A DNA stretch of 52,990 nt from the NCBI GenBank assembly GCA_900317945.1, contig ONIT01000032.1, positions 1 to 52,990 of the forward strand. The letters are read 5' to 3'. The notes under the pieces were generated by a model that searched no databases, was not told the DNA's origin, and saw nothing but the letters and a program-made list of their open reading frames with translations. The translations under genes and the position numbers were made by a program. Origin of the DNA: an uncultured Pseudomonadota bacterium (GTDB lineage Bacteria; Pseudomonadota; Gammaproteobacteria; Enterobacterales; Succinivibrionaceae). This document shows positions 37,502 through 45,448 of the stretch, piece after piece (positions within the stretch are counted from its first letter, which is position 1; the number at the start of each line of letters is the position of its first letter).

Positions 37502-39572
37502 GAGCTGGGTCTTGCGTGCCCGAAATGCGGAAAGAGAATCATTGAGGACGGCACGGCTTACAGGTGCGAGGCCGGTGATTTCAAATGCGGAAAGGAAATT
37601 CTCGGCACCGAAATCTCCCGCGATGAGCTGCAGAAGGCCATTGCGGGGCAGAGCGATGAGCTCGGCTTCAGGAGCAGTAAGACCGGCAAAACCTTTCTGG
37701 CCAGGCTGGTGCTCAGTGAGGCCAAGGACAGCCTTGACTTCAGGTTTTCTGACAGGAATGGCGAGGACTCCGGGCTGAAGTGCCCGAAGTGCGGCGGGAA
37801 AATCGTTGATGACGGCAAGGCTTACAAGTGCGAGAGCGGAGATTTCAAGTGCTGGAAGATCATCAGAGGCCATGAAATCACCCGCGAGGAGCTGCAGAAG
37901 GCACTTGACGGCAAGAGCGATGAGCTCGGCTTCACCAGCCGCGACTCCGGCAAACCCTACAAGGGCCGGCTGGTACTTAATGAGGCAAAGGACGGCCTTG
38001 CCGTTAAGCTTGACAGCAGAAAGAGCGATGACACCGGCCTTAAGTGCCCGAAGTGCGGCGGAAAAATCATTGATGACGGCAAGGCTTACAAGTGCGAGAG
38101 CGGAGATTTCAAGTGCTGGAAGAGCATCAGAGGCCATGAAGTCACCCGCGATGAGCTGCAGAAGGTTATTGACGAAGGCAGTAGCGATGAGCTCGACTTC
38201 ACCGACCAAGACACAGGCAAGCCTTATACGGCCCGTCTGAAGCTTTCCTCTGACAAGAAGTCTGTAGAAGTCCCGAAGCCCGAGGACACCGGGGAGAAGT
38301 GCCCGAACTGCCGAAATAAAATCATGGAGACAGACAAGGCTTATTGGTGTGAGTCCTGTAATTTTACATGCGATAAGGAAATCCTCGGCACCAGAATTTC
38401 CCATGATCAGCTGCATAAGATCGTTGAAGAGGGCAGGAGCGATGAGCTCGACTTCACCGACCACGACAGCGGTAAGTCTTATAAGGCCCGTCTGAATCTC
38501 TCCGAGGACAATAAGACGGTGGTTGTCCCGAAGCCAAAAGACACCGGCATTAAGTGCCCGAAGTGCACGATGAAAATCATGGAAACAGACAGGGCATACT
38601 GGTGCGAGAGCGAGGCCTGTGATTTTACATGCGATAAGGAAATTCTCGACACCAAAATAACCCGCGATGAGCTGAAGAAGGTTGTCCTTAACGGCAAGAG
38701 CGGTAAGCTCGACTTCACCGACAAAGACACCAAAAAGCCCTACAAGGGCCGTCTGGTACTTAATAAGAAGAAGAACGGCCTTCACGTTGATAAGCTTGAC
38801 TACATGAAAGTTATCTTCGCTGTCATTAGTTTTGTTGTAGCCACAATCAGTTTCATAGGGATATTTTTACCTGATCTGTTCAATATGAACAAGGGCAGTA
38901 TCACGAGATTTGAGACTACATTAAGTGACAAAAAAAGCGCACAGAAACTTGAAGAGTTCCTCGACGCGAACGTGGGCAAGATTGTTGAACTGACCATCCA
39001 CTATAAGCAGAATCTGGTGTATGGCCTGGTGTGGCTCCTGGTGGTGGGACAGTGCCAGTGCTGCCCATGATGTCACCTTCAGCCATTTTGGTGACAACAA
39101 CAGGTTTTATGTGAAATCATTCCTGTACGACAAGAACCTGTTTGAAGTAGAGTACAGGGACTTCGGCGGGATCGGGTACTGCGACGCCATAACCAGGTAC
39201 GCCTACCAGCTGATGATTCCCTATGTCAAAAATGATAAGCTCGCGTTCGAGTGGCAGAGGGACAGGGAAAAAAGCAAGGACTATGTTGCTCTTCCGTCTC
39301 CTTACTGGGTGTTGAAGGGAACCTTCGTTGTCAACGTCAAAAAAGGCGAGGAGCTGACAGACAACATAACAACCTTATATGATGAGTTTCAGCAGAGAAA
39401 ACTCAGATCAGACTATGGCAAGGATTACGTTGTCCCGGAGATAGCCAAGATACTCGCTGTTGATCCGGCCTGCGGCGAGAGAACCGGCAATGGCGACTAC
39501 TCATTTTCCGGCAAGAGCTTTGAGTTAGAGCCTCTTACGCAGCAGCAGCTACTGCAGATGGCATATAACTAA
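37502..39572 (+). pseudogene. Zinc-repeat/membrane protein gene, 5'-truncated and frameshifted (copy 2)
   Basis: An open frame without ATG, GTG or TTG runs from 37502 (after TAA 37499), so the true start was lost, probably on insertion of the neighbouring IS. A later GTG at 37709 is inside repeat 1. It encodes five zinc-ribbon repeats resembling the C-terminal repeats of topoisomerase III (Toprim_Crpt), then a membrane segment (VISFVVATISFIGIFLPDLF) and the domain found in the gene at 33835. At 39029 about 60 nt present in copy 1 are replaced by one T (net loss of 59), shifting the frame: the first part stops at 39070 and the rest continues in another frame (GSWWWDSASAAHDVTFSHFG) to 39572. 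Unbroken, it would encode zinc repeats, a membrane anchor and the unknown domain in one chain. Confidence 0.85.
37517..38800 (+). repeat. Five tandem zinc-ribbon (Toprim_Crpt-like) coding repeats
   Basis: The first cysteine codon of each unit lies at 37517, 37781, 38045, 38300 and 38555, periods of 264, 264, 255 and 255 nt. Each unit reads like CPKCGGKIVDDGKAYKCESG with a fourth Cys, then an ITRDELQK helix and an SDELDFTDxDxGKPYxARL strand pattern, as in topoisomerase C-terminal repeats. Repeats 2 and 3 are the most alike, suggesting recent duplication. Confidence 0.88.
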
Positions 39573-39645
39573 AAAGCTTAGTCCTGAGATTTTGTGACCG
39601 TGCGCCTCCGGCCGTTTAAGATGTCTCAGGGCGACTGTGAATTTT

Positions 39646-39682
39646 CCCCGCCTGCTGCTCTTTCAGCGGGCGGGGTATTTTT
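39646..39682 (+). terminator. Terminator after copy 2, convergent with coaA
   Basis: Stem CCCCGCCTGCT / AGCGGGCGGGG (one mismatch region) with an 8-base loop and TATTTTT after it. Homologous to the region after copy 1. Confidence 0.75.
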
Positions 39683-39833
39683 ATGGGTGAAAGCTGCCGC
39701 AGCTGATATAAATGCTTGCAGTATTCCGTGAACAAGGCGCACCGGCGCTATTTCCCAATAAAGGCGTCATGCTGAGACTCACCTGTGAAAGGCCTGCGTT
39801 TTCCTGGCAGTCAGCTATCTGAGCGCTGCTGCC

Positions 39834-40817
39834 TCAGTTCCTGATCATGACCCTTACGAGCTTGTGATCCTGCCCCTTGGTGAGGATGAGATCAGCCCTC
39901 TCGCGGGATGGGAGGATGTTCTCCATCAGGTTCTTAAGATCGATGCTCTCCCAGATGCCGGTCTCGACCTCGAGGCACTTTTCCACAGGCATGTCAGCAA
40001 ACCTGTGGAAATACGCCTCTGGCTGGTTTTTGGCGTCCTCGCGGAGGCGCAGGAACCGGTCAAGGAACCATTTGCGCAGGAGCGGCTCAGGCGCATCCAG
40101 GTAGATGCTGAAGTCGGTGAAGTCCATGAGCTCGGAGGCGCCGGCGTCGGCCCTCAGGCACTCAAGGACATTGATGCCCTCTATGATGAGGATATCGGGC
40201 GAGCCTACGGGTACTCCCGGCCCCTCGACAGTGTCATAGGTCTCATGAGAATAAAGCGGCGCGCGGACATCCTTCTCTCCTGCCTTTATCCTCCTGACGA
40301 AATCGATGATCTTCTCCGCGTCATAGGACTCCGGGAAGCCCTTCCTGCTCATGATGCCGCGCCTTGTGAGCTCCTTCCCCGGATAAAGGAAGCCGTCGGT
40401 CGAGACGAGGGAGACCTTTGGGCGCGAGGGGAGCTTCTCAAGGAGAAGGCGGAGGATTTCCGCAGTGGTGGTCTTTCCCGCGGCGACAGAGCCCGCAATG
40501 CCGAGGATGAAGGTGCTGGGCCTTGTGTCACGGCGAAGGAGGCGACCTACCGCGCCGCTTCTTGAGCGGTGAGCCTCATAGAAGAGCTGCAGCACTCCGG
40601 TGAGCGGCAGGTAGACCTCGGTGAGCTCGGACTGCGCGATGGCTGGATTTCTACGGAGGACCTCCTCGGTGTCGTCATGCGAGAGCGGCGAGCAGAGCAG
40701 TGTGCCGAGAACAAGCCAGTCGTCGCGCTCGAATCTGTCATAGACAGCTGCCTGATGTTCCGGCATTACGCCGTTTTCGGGTCTCTTATCCTGGTTATGA
40801 TAGATTTCTTCAGACAT
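39834..40817 (-). CDS. coaA: Type I pantothenate kinase
   Basis: Catalyses the first step of coenzyme A synthesis. The 327-aa protein (E. coli 316) has the P-loop GSVAAGKT at residues 109-116, the STDGFLYPGKEL pantothenate region, KKGFPESYD-type motif RKGFPESYDAEKI, YSHETYDTV, IIEGINVLE and the C-terminal NILPSRERADLILTKG. GGAG precedes ATG 40817. The gene is divergent from the tRNA-tuf cluster, exactly as coaA is in E. coli. Confidence 0.95.
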   Translation of the reverse strand: MSEEIYHNQDKRPENGVMPEHQAAVYDRFERDDWLVLGTLLCSPLSHDDTEEVLRRNPAIAQSELTEVYLPLTGVLQLFYEAHRSRSGAVGRLLRRDTRPSTFILGIAGSVAAGKTTTAEILRLLLEKLPSRPKVSLVSTDGFLYPGKELTRRGIMSRKGFPESYDAEKIIDFVRRIKAGEKDVRAPLYSHETYDTVEGPGVPVGSPDILIIEGINVLECLRADAGASELMDFTDFSIYLDAPEPLLRKWFLDRFLRLREDAKNQPEAYFHRFADMPVEKCLEVETGIWESIDLKNLMENILPSRERADLILTKGQDHKLVRVMIRN

Positions 40818-41157
40818 TGTTCTCCGGCCCGGGGAAGAATCCCGGACTTCCGTGTTGCTGTGTAAACCGTAAGCCTCGCGGGCGGTCTGCCCTGACAGGG
40901 AGATTATATATTAAGTTCCGTGAAATTTGACCGGGCTCATAAAATCTCCTCTCTATAAGGAAAGCAATCAGATGCCGTCTCTCCTATCCGGGGCAGTGCA
41001 TCATGCGCTGATGGCGTTTTTGGGATGGATTCATGCGGAACTGCGAGGAACCGTCCGTTTTCAGCGGTTCAGGGAAAAAATTTGTAAAAGAATTCTTACA
41101 ATATATCAATGCGTTATGAAACAAATAAGAAAATTCTGAAAAAAGATCAAAAAATAC
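40818..41157. other. Intergenic region between coaA and the tRNA-tuf operon
   Basis: No gene recognised. It contains a GAACCG/CGGTTC hairpin (41049-41071) followed by A-rich DNA, and an AT-rich stretch from about 41080 that leads into the tRNA promoter and could act as an upstream promoter element. Confidence 0.4.
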
Positions 41158-41186
41158 TTGCAATCAAATAAGCTCACATTTATAAT
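41158..41186 (+). promoter_or_regulatory. Strong promoter of the tRNA-Tyr/tRNA-Gly/tuf operon
   Basis: TTGCAA (41158-41163), a 17-base spacer and a perfect TATAAT (41181-41186), 14 bp before the tRNA, preceded by A/T-rich DNA. Confidence 0.85.
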
Positions 41187-41200
41187 GTGCTCACACTTTT

Positions 41201-41285
41201 GGAGGGGTTCCAGAGTGGCTAAATGGAGCAGACTGTAAATCTGCCGGCTCTGCCTTCGATGGTCCGAATCCATCCCCCTCCACCA
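41201..41285 (+). tRNA. tyrU: tRNA-Tyr (anticodon GTA)
   Basis: 85 nt with encoded CCA. Acceptor stem GGAGGGG/CCCCTCC; anticodon loop CTGTAAA gives GTA; a type II variable arm is present. First tRNA of the tuf operon. Confidence 0.97.
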
Positions 41286-41298
41286 TGTGCTCAATTTT

Positions 41299-41373
41299 GC
41301 GGGCATTGTATAGTGGCTATTACCTCAGCCTTCCAAGCTGGTGACACGGGTTCGATTCCCGCTGCCCGCTCCA
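41299..41373 (+). tRNA. glyT: tRNA-Gly (anticodon TCC)
   Basis: 75 nt with encoded CCA. Acceptor stem GCGGGCA/TGCCCGC; anticodon loop CTTCCAA gives TCC. In E. coli the order is Thr-Tyr-Gly-Thr-tufB; both Thr tRNAs are absent here. Confidence 0.97.
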
Positions 41374-41471
41374 CTGAAAGTCCTTTTTAATTTCTTCTGT
41401 TTTCTGATTTTCCCTTAAGGTTCTCTCAGCATAATCATTCTGCTGATAAAGATATCCGCGGCGGATTCAGA

Positions 41472-41477
41472 TATAAT
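41472..41477 (+). promoter_or_regulatory. Possible -10 element before tuf
   Basis: A perfect TATAAT 60 bp before the tuf ATG. No credible -35 hexamer is found at the right distance, so it may be fortuitous. Confidence 0.25.
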
Positions 41478-41537
41478 GCAGCAGCTGAACCAGGATGTGC
41501 CAAGAGGCACGGTTGATTTCACTTAAAGGTCGGAATT

Positions 41538-42728
41538 ATGGCGGAAAAGGAAAAATTCATACGCGATCGCGTCCATGTCAATGTCGGAACCATCGGCCAC
41601 GTTGACCACGGCAAGACTACTCTCACCGCAGCCATCACCACTGTGCTCGCGAAGTACTACCATGTCGGCCAGGCCATGAGGTTCGACGAGATCGACAAGG
41701 CTCCCGAGGAGAAGGCCCGCGGAATCACCATCAACACCTCCCATGTTGAGTATGATACCGAGAAGCGCCACTACGCCCACGTTGACTGCCCGGGCCATGC
41801 CGACTACGTGAAGAACATGATCACCGGAGCTGCCCAGATGGACGGCGCCATCCTCGTCGTCGCCGCGACTGACGGCCCCATGCCGCAGACCCGCGAGCAC
41901 ATCCTCCTTGCCCGCCAGGTAGGCGTTCCCTACATCATCGTCTTCCTCAACAAGTGCGACATGGTCGACGACGAGGAGCTCCTTGACCTCGTAGAGGAGG
42001 AGGTCCGCGACCTCCTGACCGAGTACAAGTTCCCCGGCGACAAGACCCCGGTCATCCGCGGCTCCGCCCTGGGCGCGCTCAACGGCGAGGAGAAGTGGGA
42101 GAAGAAGGTCCTGGAGCTCGCCGAGACCATGGACACCTATATTCCTGATCCGGTCCGCGACATTGACCATCCGTTCATCCTCCCCATCGAGGACATCTTC
42201 TCTATTTCCGGTCGCGGCACCGTTGTTACCGGCCGTATCGAGCGCGGCGTCATCCGCGTCAACGACGAGGTTGAGATTGTCGGCATCCGCCCGACCCAGA
42301 AGACCGTCTGCACCGGCGTCGAGATGTTCCGCAAGATCCTGGACGAAGGCATGGCCGGCGACAACGTCGGCATCCTCCTGCGCGGCACCAAGCGCGAGGA
42401 GGTTGAGCGCGGACAGGTTCTGGCAAAGCCGGGCACCATCACCCCGCATACCGTCTTCACCTCCGAGGTCTATGTCCTCAACAAGGAGGAGGGCGGCCGC
42501 CATACCCCGTTCTTCAACGGCTACCGTCCGCAGTTCTACTTCCGCACCACTGACATCACCGGAACCATCGAGCTCCCGGAGTCAGTCGAGATGGTCATGC
42601 CGGGCGACCACATCGAGATGAAGGTCTCCCTCATCCATCCGGTTGCGATGAACGAGAAGGACCGCTTCGCCATCCGCGAGGGCGGCCATACGGTAGGCGC
42701 AGGCGTCGTATCGAAGATCCTCGCCTGA
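41538..42728 (+). CDS. tuf: Elongation factor Tu
   Basis: Delivers aminoacyl-tRNA to the ribosome. The 396-aa protein shows all GTPase motifs: GHVDHGKT (G1), RGITINTSH (G2), DCPGH (G3), NKCD (G4) and GSALGAL (G5), plus the C-terminal [25 protein letters not shown] precedes the ATG. It follows tRNA-Tyr and tRNA-Gly and precedes secE, matching the tufB locus of E. coli. Confidence 0.98.
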   Translation: MAEKEKFIRDRVHVNVGTIGHVDHGKTTLTAAITTVLAKYYHVGQAMRFDEIDKAPEEKARGITINTSHVEYDTEKRHYAHVDCPGHADYVKNMITGAAQMDGAILVVAATDGPMPQTREHILLARQVGVPYIIVFLNKCDMVDDEELLDLVEEEVRDLLTEYKFPGDKTPVIRGSALGALNGEEKWEKKVLELAETMDTYIPDPVRDIDHPFILPIEDIFSISGRGTVVTGRIERGVIRVNDEVEIVGIRPTQKTVCTGVEMFRKILDEGMAGDNVGILLRGTKREEVERGQVLAKPGTITPHTVFTSEVYVLNKEEGGRHTPFFNGYRPQFYFRTTDITGTIELPESVEMVMPGDHIEMKVSLIHPVAMNEKDRFAIREGGHTVGAGVVSKILA

Positions 42729-42771
42729 TAGGTTTAGAGTTGTCTCCGCAGCGCGGGGACTGTGTTTGAGA

Positions 42772-42789
42772 GGCGGGCTCCGGCCCGCC
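42772..42789 (+). other. Perfect hairpin between tuf and secE
   Basis: A 7-bp stem GGCGGGC/GCCCGCC with a TCCG tetraloop and no T run. It may be an RNA processing or stability element separating the highly expressed tuf message from secE-nusG. Confidence 0.55.
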
Positions 42790-42824
42790 GGTAAGTTCGC
42801 GGTGAAAGCCGCTTCGGGTTCAAA

Positions 42825-43352
42825 ATGGCTAGCACAACTGCTCAGGAAAAAGAGAGAAAGAGAAAGAAGAGACAGGCCCAGGCCGAGAAGGCAAGGGCTG
42901 CTGACACACAGACTGCCGCAGAGGGAACCGCAGCTCCTGCAGCTGACGCCGCTCCTTCGGGCGGAAAGAAGAAGGCCGCAGCGCCCTCCCACAGCAAGGC
43001 CGCTGACGTCGTCATGTGGTTCGTCGTCTGGGTATCGCTCCTTGCCGCTGTCGTCGGCAACTACATGATGACCCATCAGGGCGTTGTACTTTACCAGCGC
43101 ATCCTGTTCGTCGTCGGCTGCTGCGTGCTTTCCCTGGTGGTCTTCCTTTTCACCTACCTCGGAAAGAGGACCGTAAAGTTCGCCAAGGACTCGCGCAATG
43201 AGCTGCGCCGCGTAACCTGGCCTACCAAGCAGGAGACTGTCCAGACCAGCGTCGTCGTCGCCATTGTCGTCTTTATCGTCTCCGTAGGCCTCTGGTTCTT
43301 TGACATCATCATCAGTTGGCTTGTTTCAACTTTCAACGCATGGCTGGGGTAA
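42825..43352 (+). CDS. secE: SecE subunit of the SecYEG translocon
   Basis: Clamp subunit of the protein-export channel. The 175-aa protein has a charged, Ala/Lys-rich N-terminus (about 1-57), then three membrane helices (about 60-82, 89-113 and 143-167), the three-helix form of enteric bacteria. The conserved cytoplasmic segment FAKDSRNELRRVTWPTKQET lies before the last helix. The N-terminal region is about 45 residues longer than in E. coli (127 aa). nusG starts three bases after its stop. Confidence 0.95.
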   Translation: MASTTAQEKERKRKKRQAQAEKARAADTQTAAEGTAAPAADAAPSGGKKKAAAPSHSKAADVVMWFVVWVSLLAAVVGNYMMTHQGVVLYQRILFVVGCCVLSLVVFLFTYLGKRTVKFAKDSRNELRRVTWPTKQETVQTSVVVAIVVFIVSVGLWFFDIIISWLVSTFNAWLG

Positions 43353-43355
43353 GCA

Positions 43356-44174
43356 ATGGAAGATGCAGAAGTAATGAATCCTGAGCTCGACGAGGCTGAG
43401 CTCTCCGGCGGAGAGTATGAGTACGGGGAATCAGAGGCTGGTGAGTCCTCTGAGGACGGCGCTGAGGACTCTGCCGAGCAGGAAGGCGGGAAGAAGCGCA
43501 AGGAAAGCGCCAAGGCCGCTGAGAACCGCAGGCTGAAGGAGCAGAAGCGCGAGGAAGAGCAGAAGAAGAAGCTCGAGGAGCGCCGCGAGGAGGCCCGCAA
43601 GAACGAGGAGAAGGCCCAGAAGAACGGCAGGATGCACTGGTACTTCATCCAGACCTACTCAGGCTATGAGCTCCGCGTGCAGAAGGCCCTCAAGGAGCTT
43701 CTCTCCAACTCCCCCGAGGAGCTGCAGGACAAGTTCGCCGATATCCTGGTCCCGACCGAGGAGGTCGTTGAGATCAAGAACGGCGTCAAGCGCAGAAGCG
43801 AGCGCAAGTTCTATCCCGGCTATGTGCTGATCCGCATGGAGATGATGGACGCCACCTGGCACACCGTCAATGACCTGAGCTTCGTCATGGGCTTTGTCGG
43901 AACCACCAAGCGCCGTCCTACCCCGAACCCTATATCCGAGGCTGAGGCGAAGAGGATCCTCGATCGCATCAACGACAACGAGAACAATCCTAAGCCCAAG
44001 AACGAGTACCAGCCCGGCGAGGTTGTCCGCGTCATCGAGGGGCCGTTCTCCGACTTCAACGGCACGATCGAGGATGTCGACTACACCAAGAACAAGGTCA
44101 GGGTATCCGTCATGGTATTCGGCCGTCCTACTCCTATCGAGCTGGAGTTCTCGGAAATCGAGAAGGAACGCTAG
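43356..44174 (+). CDS. nusG: Transcription factor NusG with a ~92-residue charged N-terminal extension
   Basis: NusG couples RNA polymerase with Rho and the ribosome. Residues 93-272 match the standard protein: RMHWYFIQTYSGYELRVQKA (NGN domain), SERKFYPGYVLIRMEMMD, FVMGFVGTTKRRPTP, and the KOW motif PGEVVRVIEGPFSDFNGTIE. Ahead of it lie 92 extra residues, acidic at first (GEYEYGESEAGESSEDGAED), then a predicted basic/acidic coiled helix (RRLKEQKREEEQKKKLEERR). An internal ATG at 43632 would give the normal 180-aa form. The long start at 43356, three bases after secE and preceded by GGGGTAAG, is well placed for translation, so I take the extension as real. Such extensions are known in some Actinobacteria and Thermotoga, not in enteric bacteria. 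Confidence 0.93.
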   Translation: MEDAEVMNPELDEAELSGGEYEYGESEAGESSEDGAEDSAEQEGGKKRKESAKAAENRRLKEQKREEEQKKKLEERREEARKNEEKAQKNGRMHWYFIQTYSGYELRVQKALKELLSNSPEELQDKFADILVPTEEVVEIKNGVKRRSERKFYPGYVLIRMEMMDATWHTVNDLSFVMGFVGTTKRRPTPNPISEAEAKRILDRINDNENNPKPKNEYQPGEVVRVIEGPFSDFNGTIEDVDYTKNKVRVSVMVFGRPTPIELEFSEIEKER

Positions 44175-44365
44175 TCCGGCGCATTTTCGGGCATAATGAA
44201 AGGGGGATCGTCAGCAGTTTCTGTTAACGGTCCCTTATGTCGTTTAGGGGCAGTGCTTTCCTGAGGCAGCATGCGGGCACCTCAGGAAAGCAGGCGCTGG
44301 CAGGCGCATCAAGAAGGCTTCAGCGCATGCCGCGGCAGGGACGCTTCTCTGAGGAATTTACAGGA

Positions 44366-45439
44366 ATGAGTGACAAGTATCTGATTATCGGGCCCTCGTG
44401 GCTTGGCGATATGGTGATGGCCCAGAGCCTTTTCATGCTGCTGAGGAAGAAGCACCCCAGGGCGGAGATCCATGTCACCGCTCTGCCGTTCTGCGTGCCT
44501 CTCGTAAAGAGGATGCCTGAGGTCGACAAGGTCATTCCTATTCCGTTCGGGCACGGGCAGCTCCGGGTTATGGCGAGGAGGCGCTTCGGGAAGGCGCTCA
44601 CCGCCGAGCATTACACCGAGGCGCTAATCCTTCCGCACAGCCTCAAGTCAGCGCTCATCCCGTTCTTCGCCGGAATCCCGGTAAGGCGCGGCTGGCTCGG
44701 CGAGTCAAGGCATTTCCTCCTCAATCAGATCTGGAAGGACAAAAAGCCCTTCCCCCTGATGGTCGATCAGTACCGCGCGCTTGCCTGGGATCCGAAAGAC
44801 GAGAATGCGCCGAGGAGCGCTGATGAGATTGATCTGAAGCCTGTTCCGCTCCTCAGCACTGATGCCGGGAACGCCAGGGATGTCTATGAGCGCCTGGGCG
44901 GCGGAAGCACCGAGAACATCCTCGCGATCTGCCCGGGAGCCTCCTACGGGCCCGCGAAGAAGTGGCCCGCAGAGAGCTTTGCCGCGGTCGCCTCCTGGTG
45001 GATAGGACGGGGCGGCAGGGCGGTCATCATGGGCGCCGGCAAGGAACGGGAGGACGCTGCCGCCATACTGGCAGCGCTCAAGCCGGAGGCGAAGGCCGGC
45101 TGCCTTGACCTTACCGGGAAGACCTCGATAACCGACTCCGTTGACCTTATGGCGCTTGCCGGCGCGGTGCTCACCAATGACTCAGGGCTCATGCATGTCG
45201 CAGCCGCAACCGGGCGCCCGGTTGTCGCGGTGTTCGGCTCCTCAACTCCCGGCTACACGCCTCCCCTCACGGAGAAGGCCGGGATCCTGCAGACCGACAT
45301 CAAGTGCCGGCCCTGCTTCAGGCGCACCTGCAAGTACGGGCACTACAAGTGCCTGAGGGACATCAGCCCAGAGATGGCCGAGGCGGCTCTCGTGAGGCTG
45401 CTCTCCGCCGGCGGCAGCTCATCAGCAGAGAATGCCTGA
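44366..45439 (+). CDS. waaF: ADP-heptose:LPS heptosyltransferase II-like protein
   Basis: Adds the second heptose to the lipopolysaccharide inner core. The 357-aa protein (E. coli WaaF 348 aa) starts MSDKYLIIGPSWLGDMVMAQ and shows the glycosyltransferase family 9 motifs: ICPGASYGPAKKWPAESFA, the TNDSGLMHVAAATGRPVVAVFG block and the late KCRPCFRRTCKYGHYKCL cysteine motif. I chose ATG 44366; the frame is open to 44237, but the extra residues are not conserved. It is followed after 9 bp by waaA. It occupies the place where rplK would follow nusG in most bacteria. Confidence 0.92.
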   Translation: MSDKYLIIGPSWLGDMVMAQSLFMLLRKKHPRAEIHVTALPFCVPLVKRMPEVDKVIPIPFGHGQLRVMARRRFGKALTAEHYTEALILPHSLKSALIPFFAGIPVRRGWLGESRHFLLNQIWKDKKPFPLMVDQYRALAWDPKDENAPRSADEIDLKPVPLLSTDAGNARDVYERLGGGSTENILAICPGASYGPAKKWPAESFAAVASWWIGRGGRAVIMGAGKEREDAAAILAALKPEAKAGCLDLTGKTSITDSVDLMALAGAVLTNDSGLMHVAAATGRPVVAVFGSSTPGYTPPLTEKAGILQTDIKCRPCFRRTCKYGHYKCLRDISPEMAEAALVRLLSAGGSSSAENA

Positions 45440-45448
45440 GGAGGGAAT

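Noticed and set aside
37475-38785. 436-codon minus-strand open frame opposite the zinc repeats
   Set aside because: Its apparent internal repeats simply mirror the five coding repeats on the other strand.
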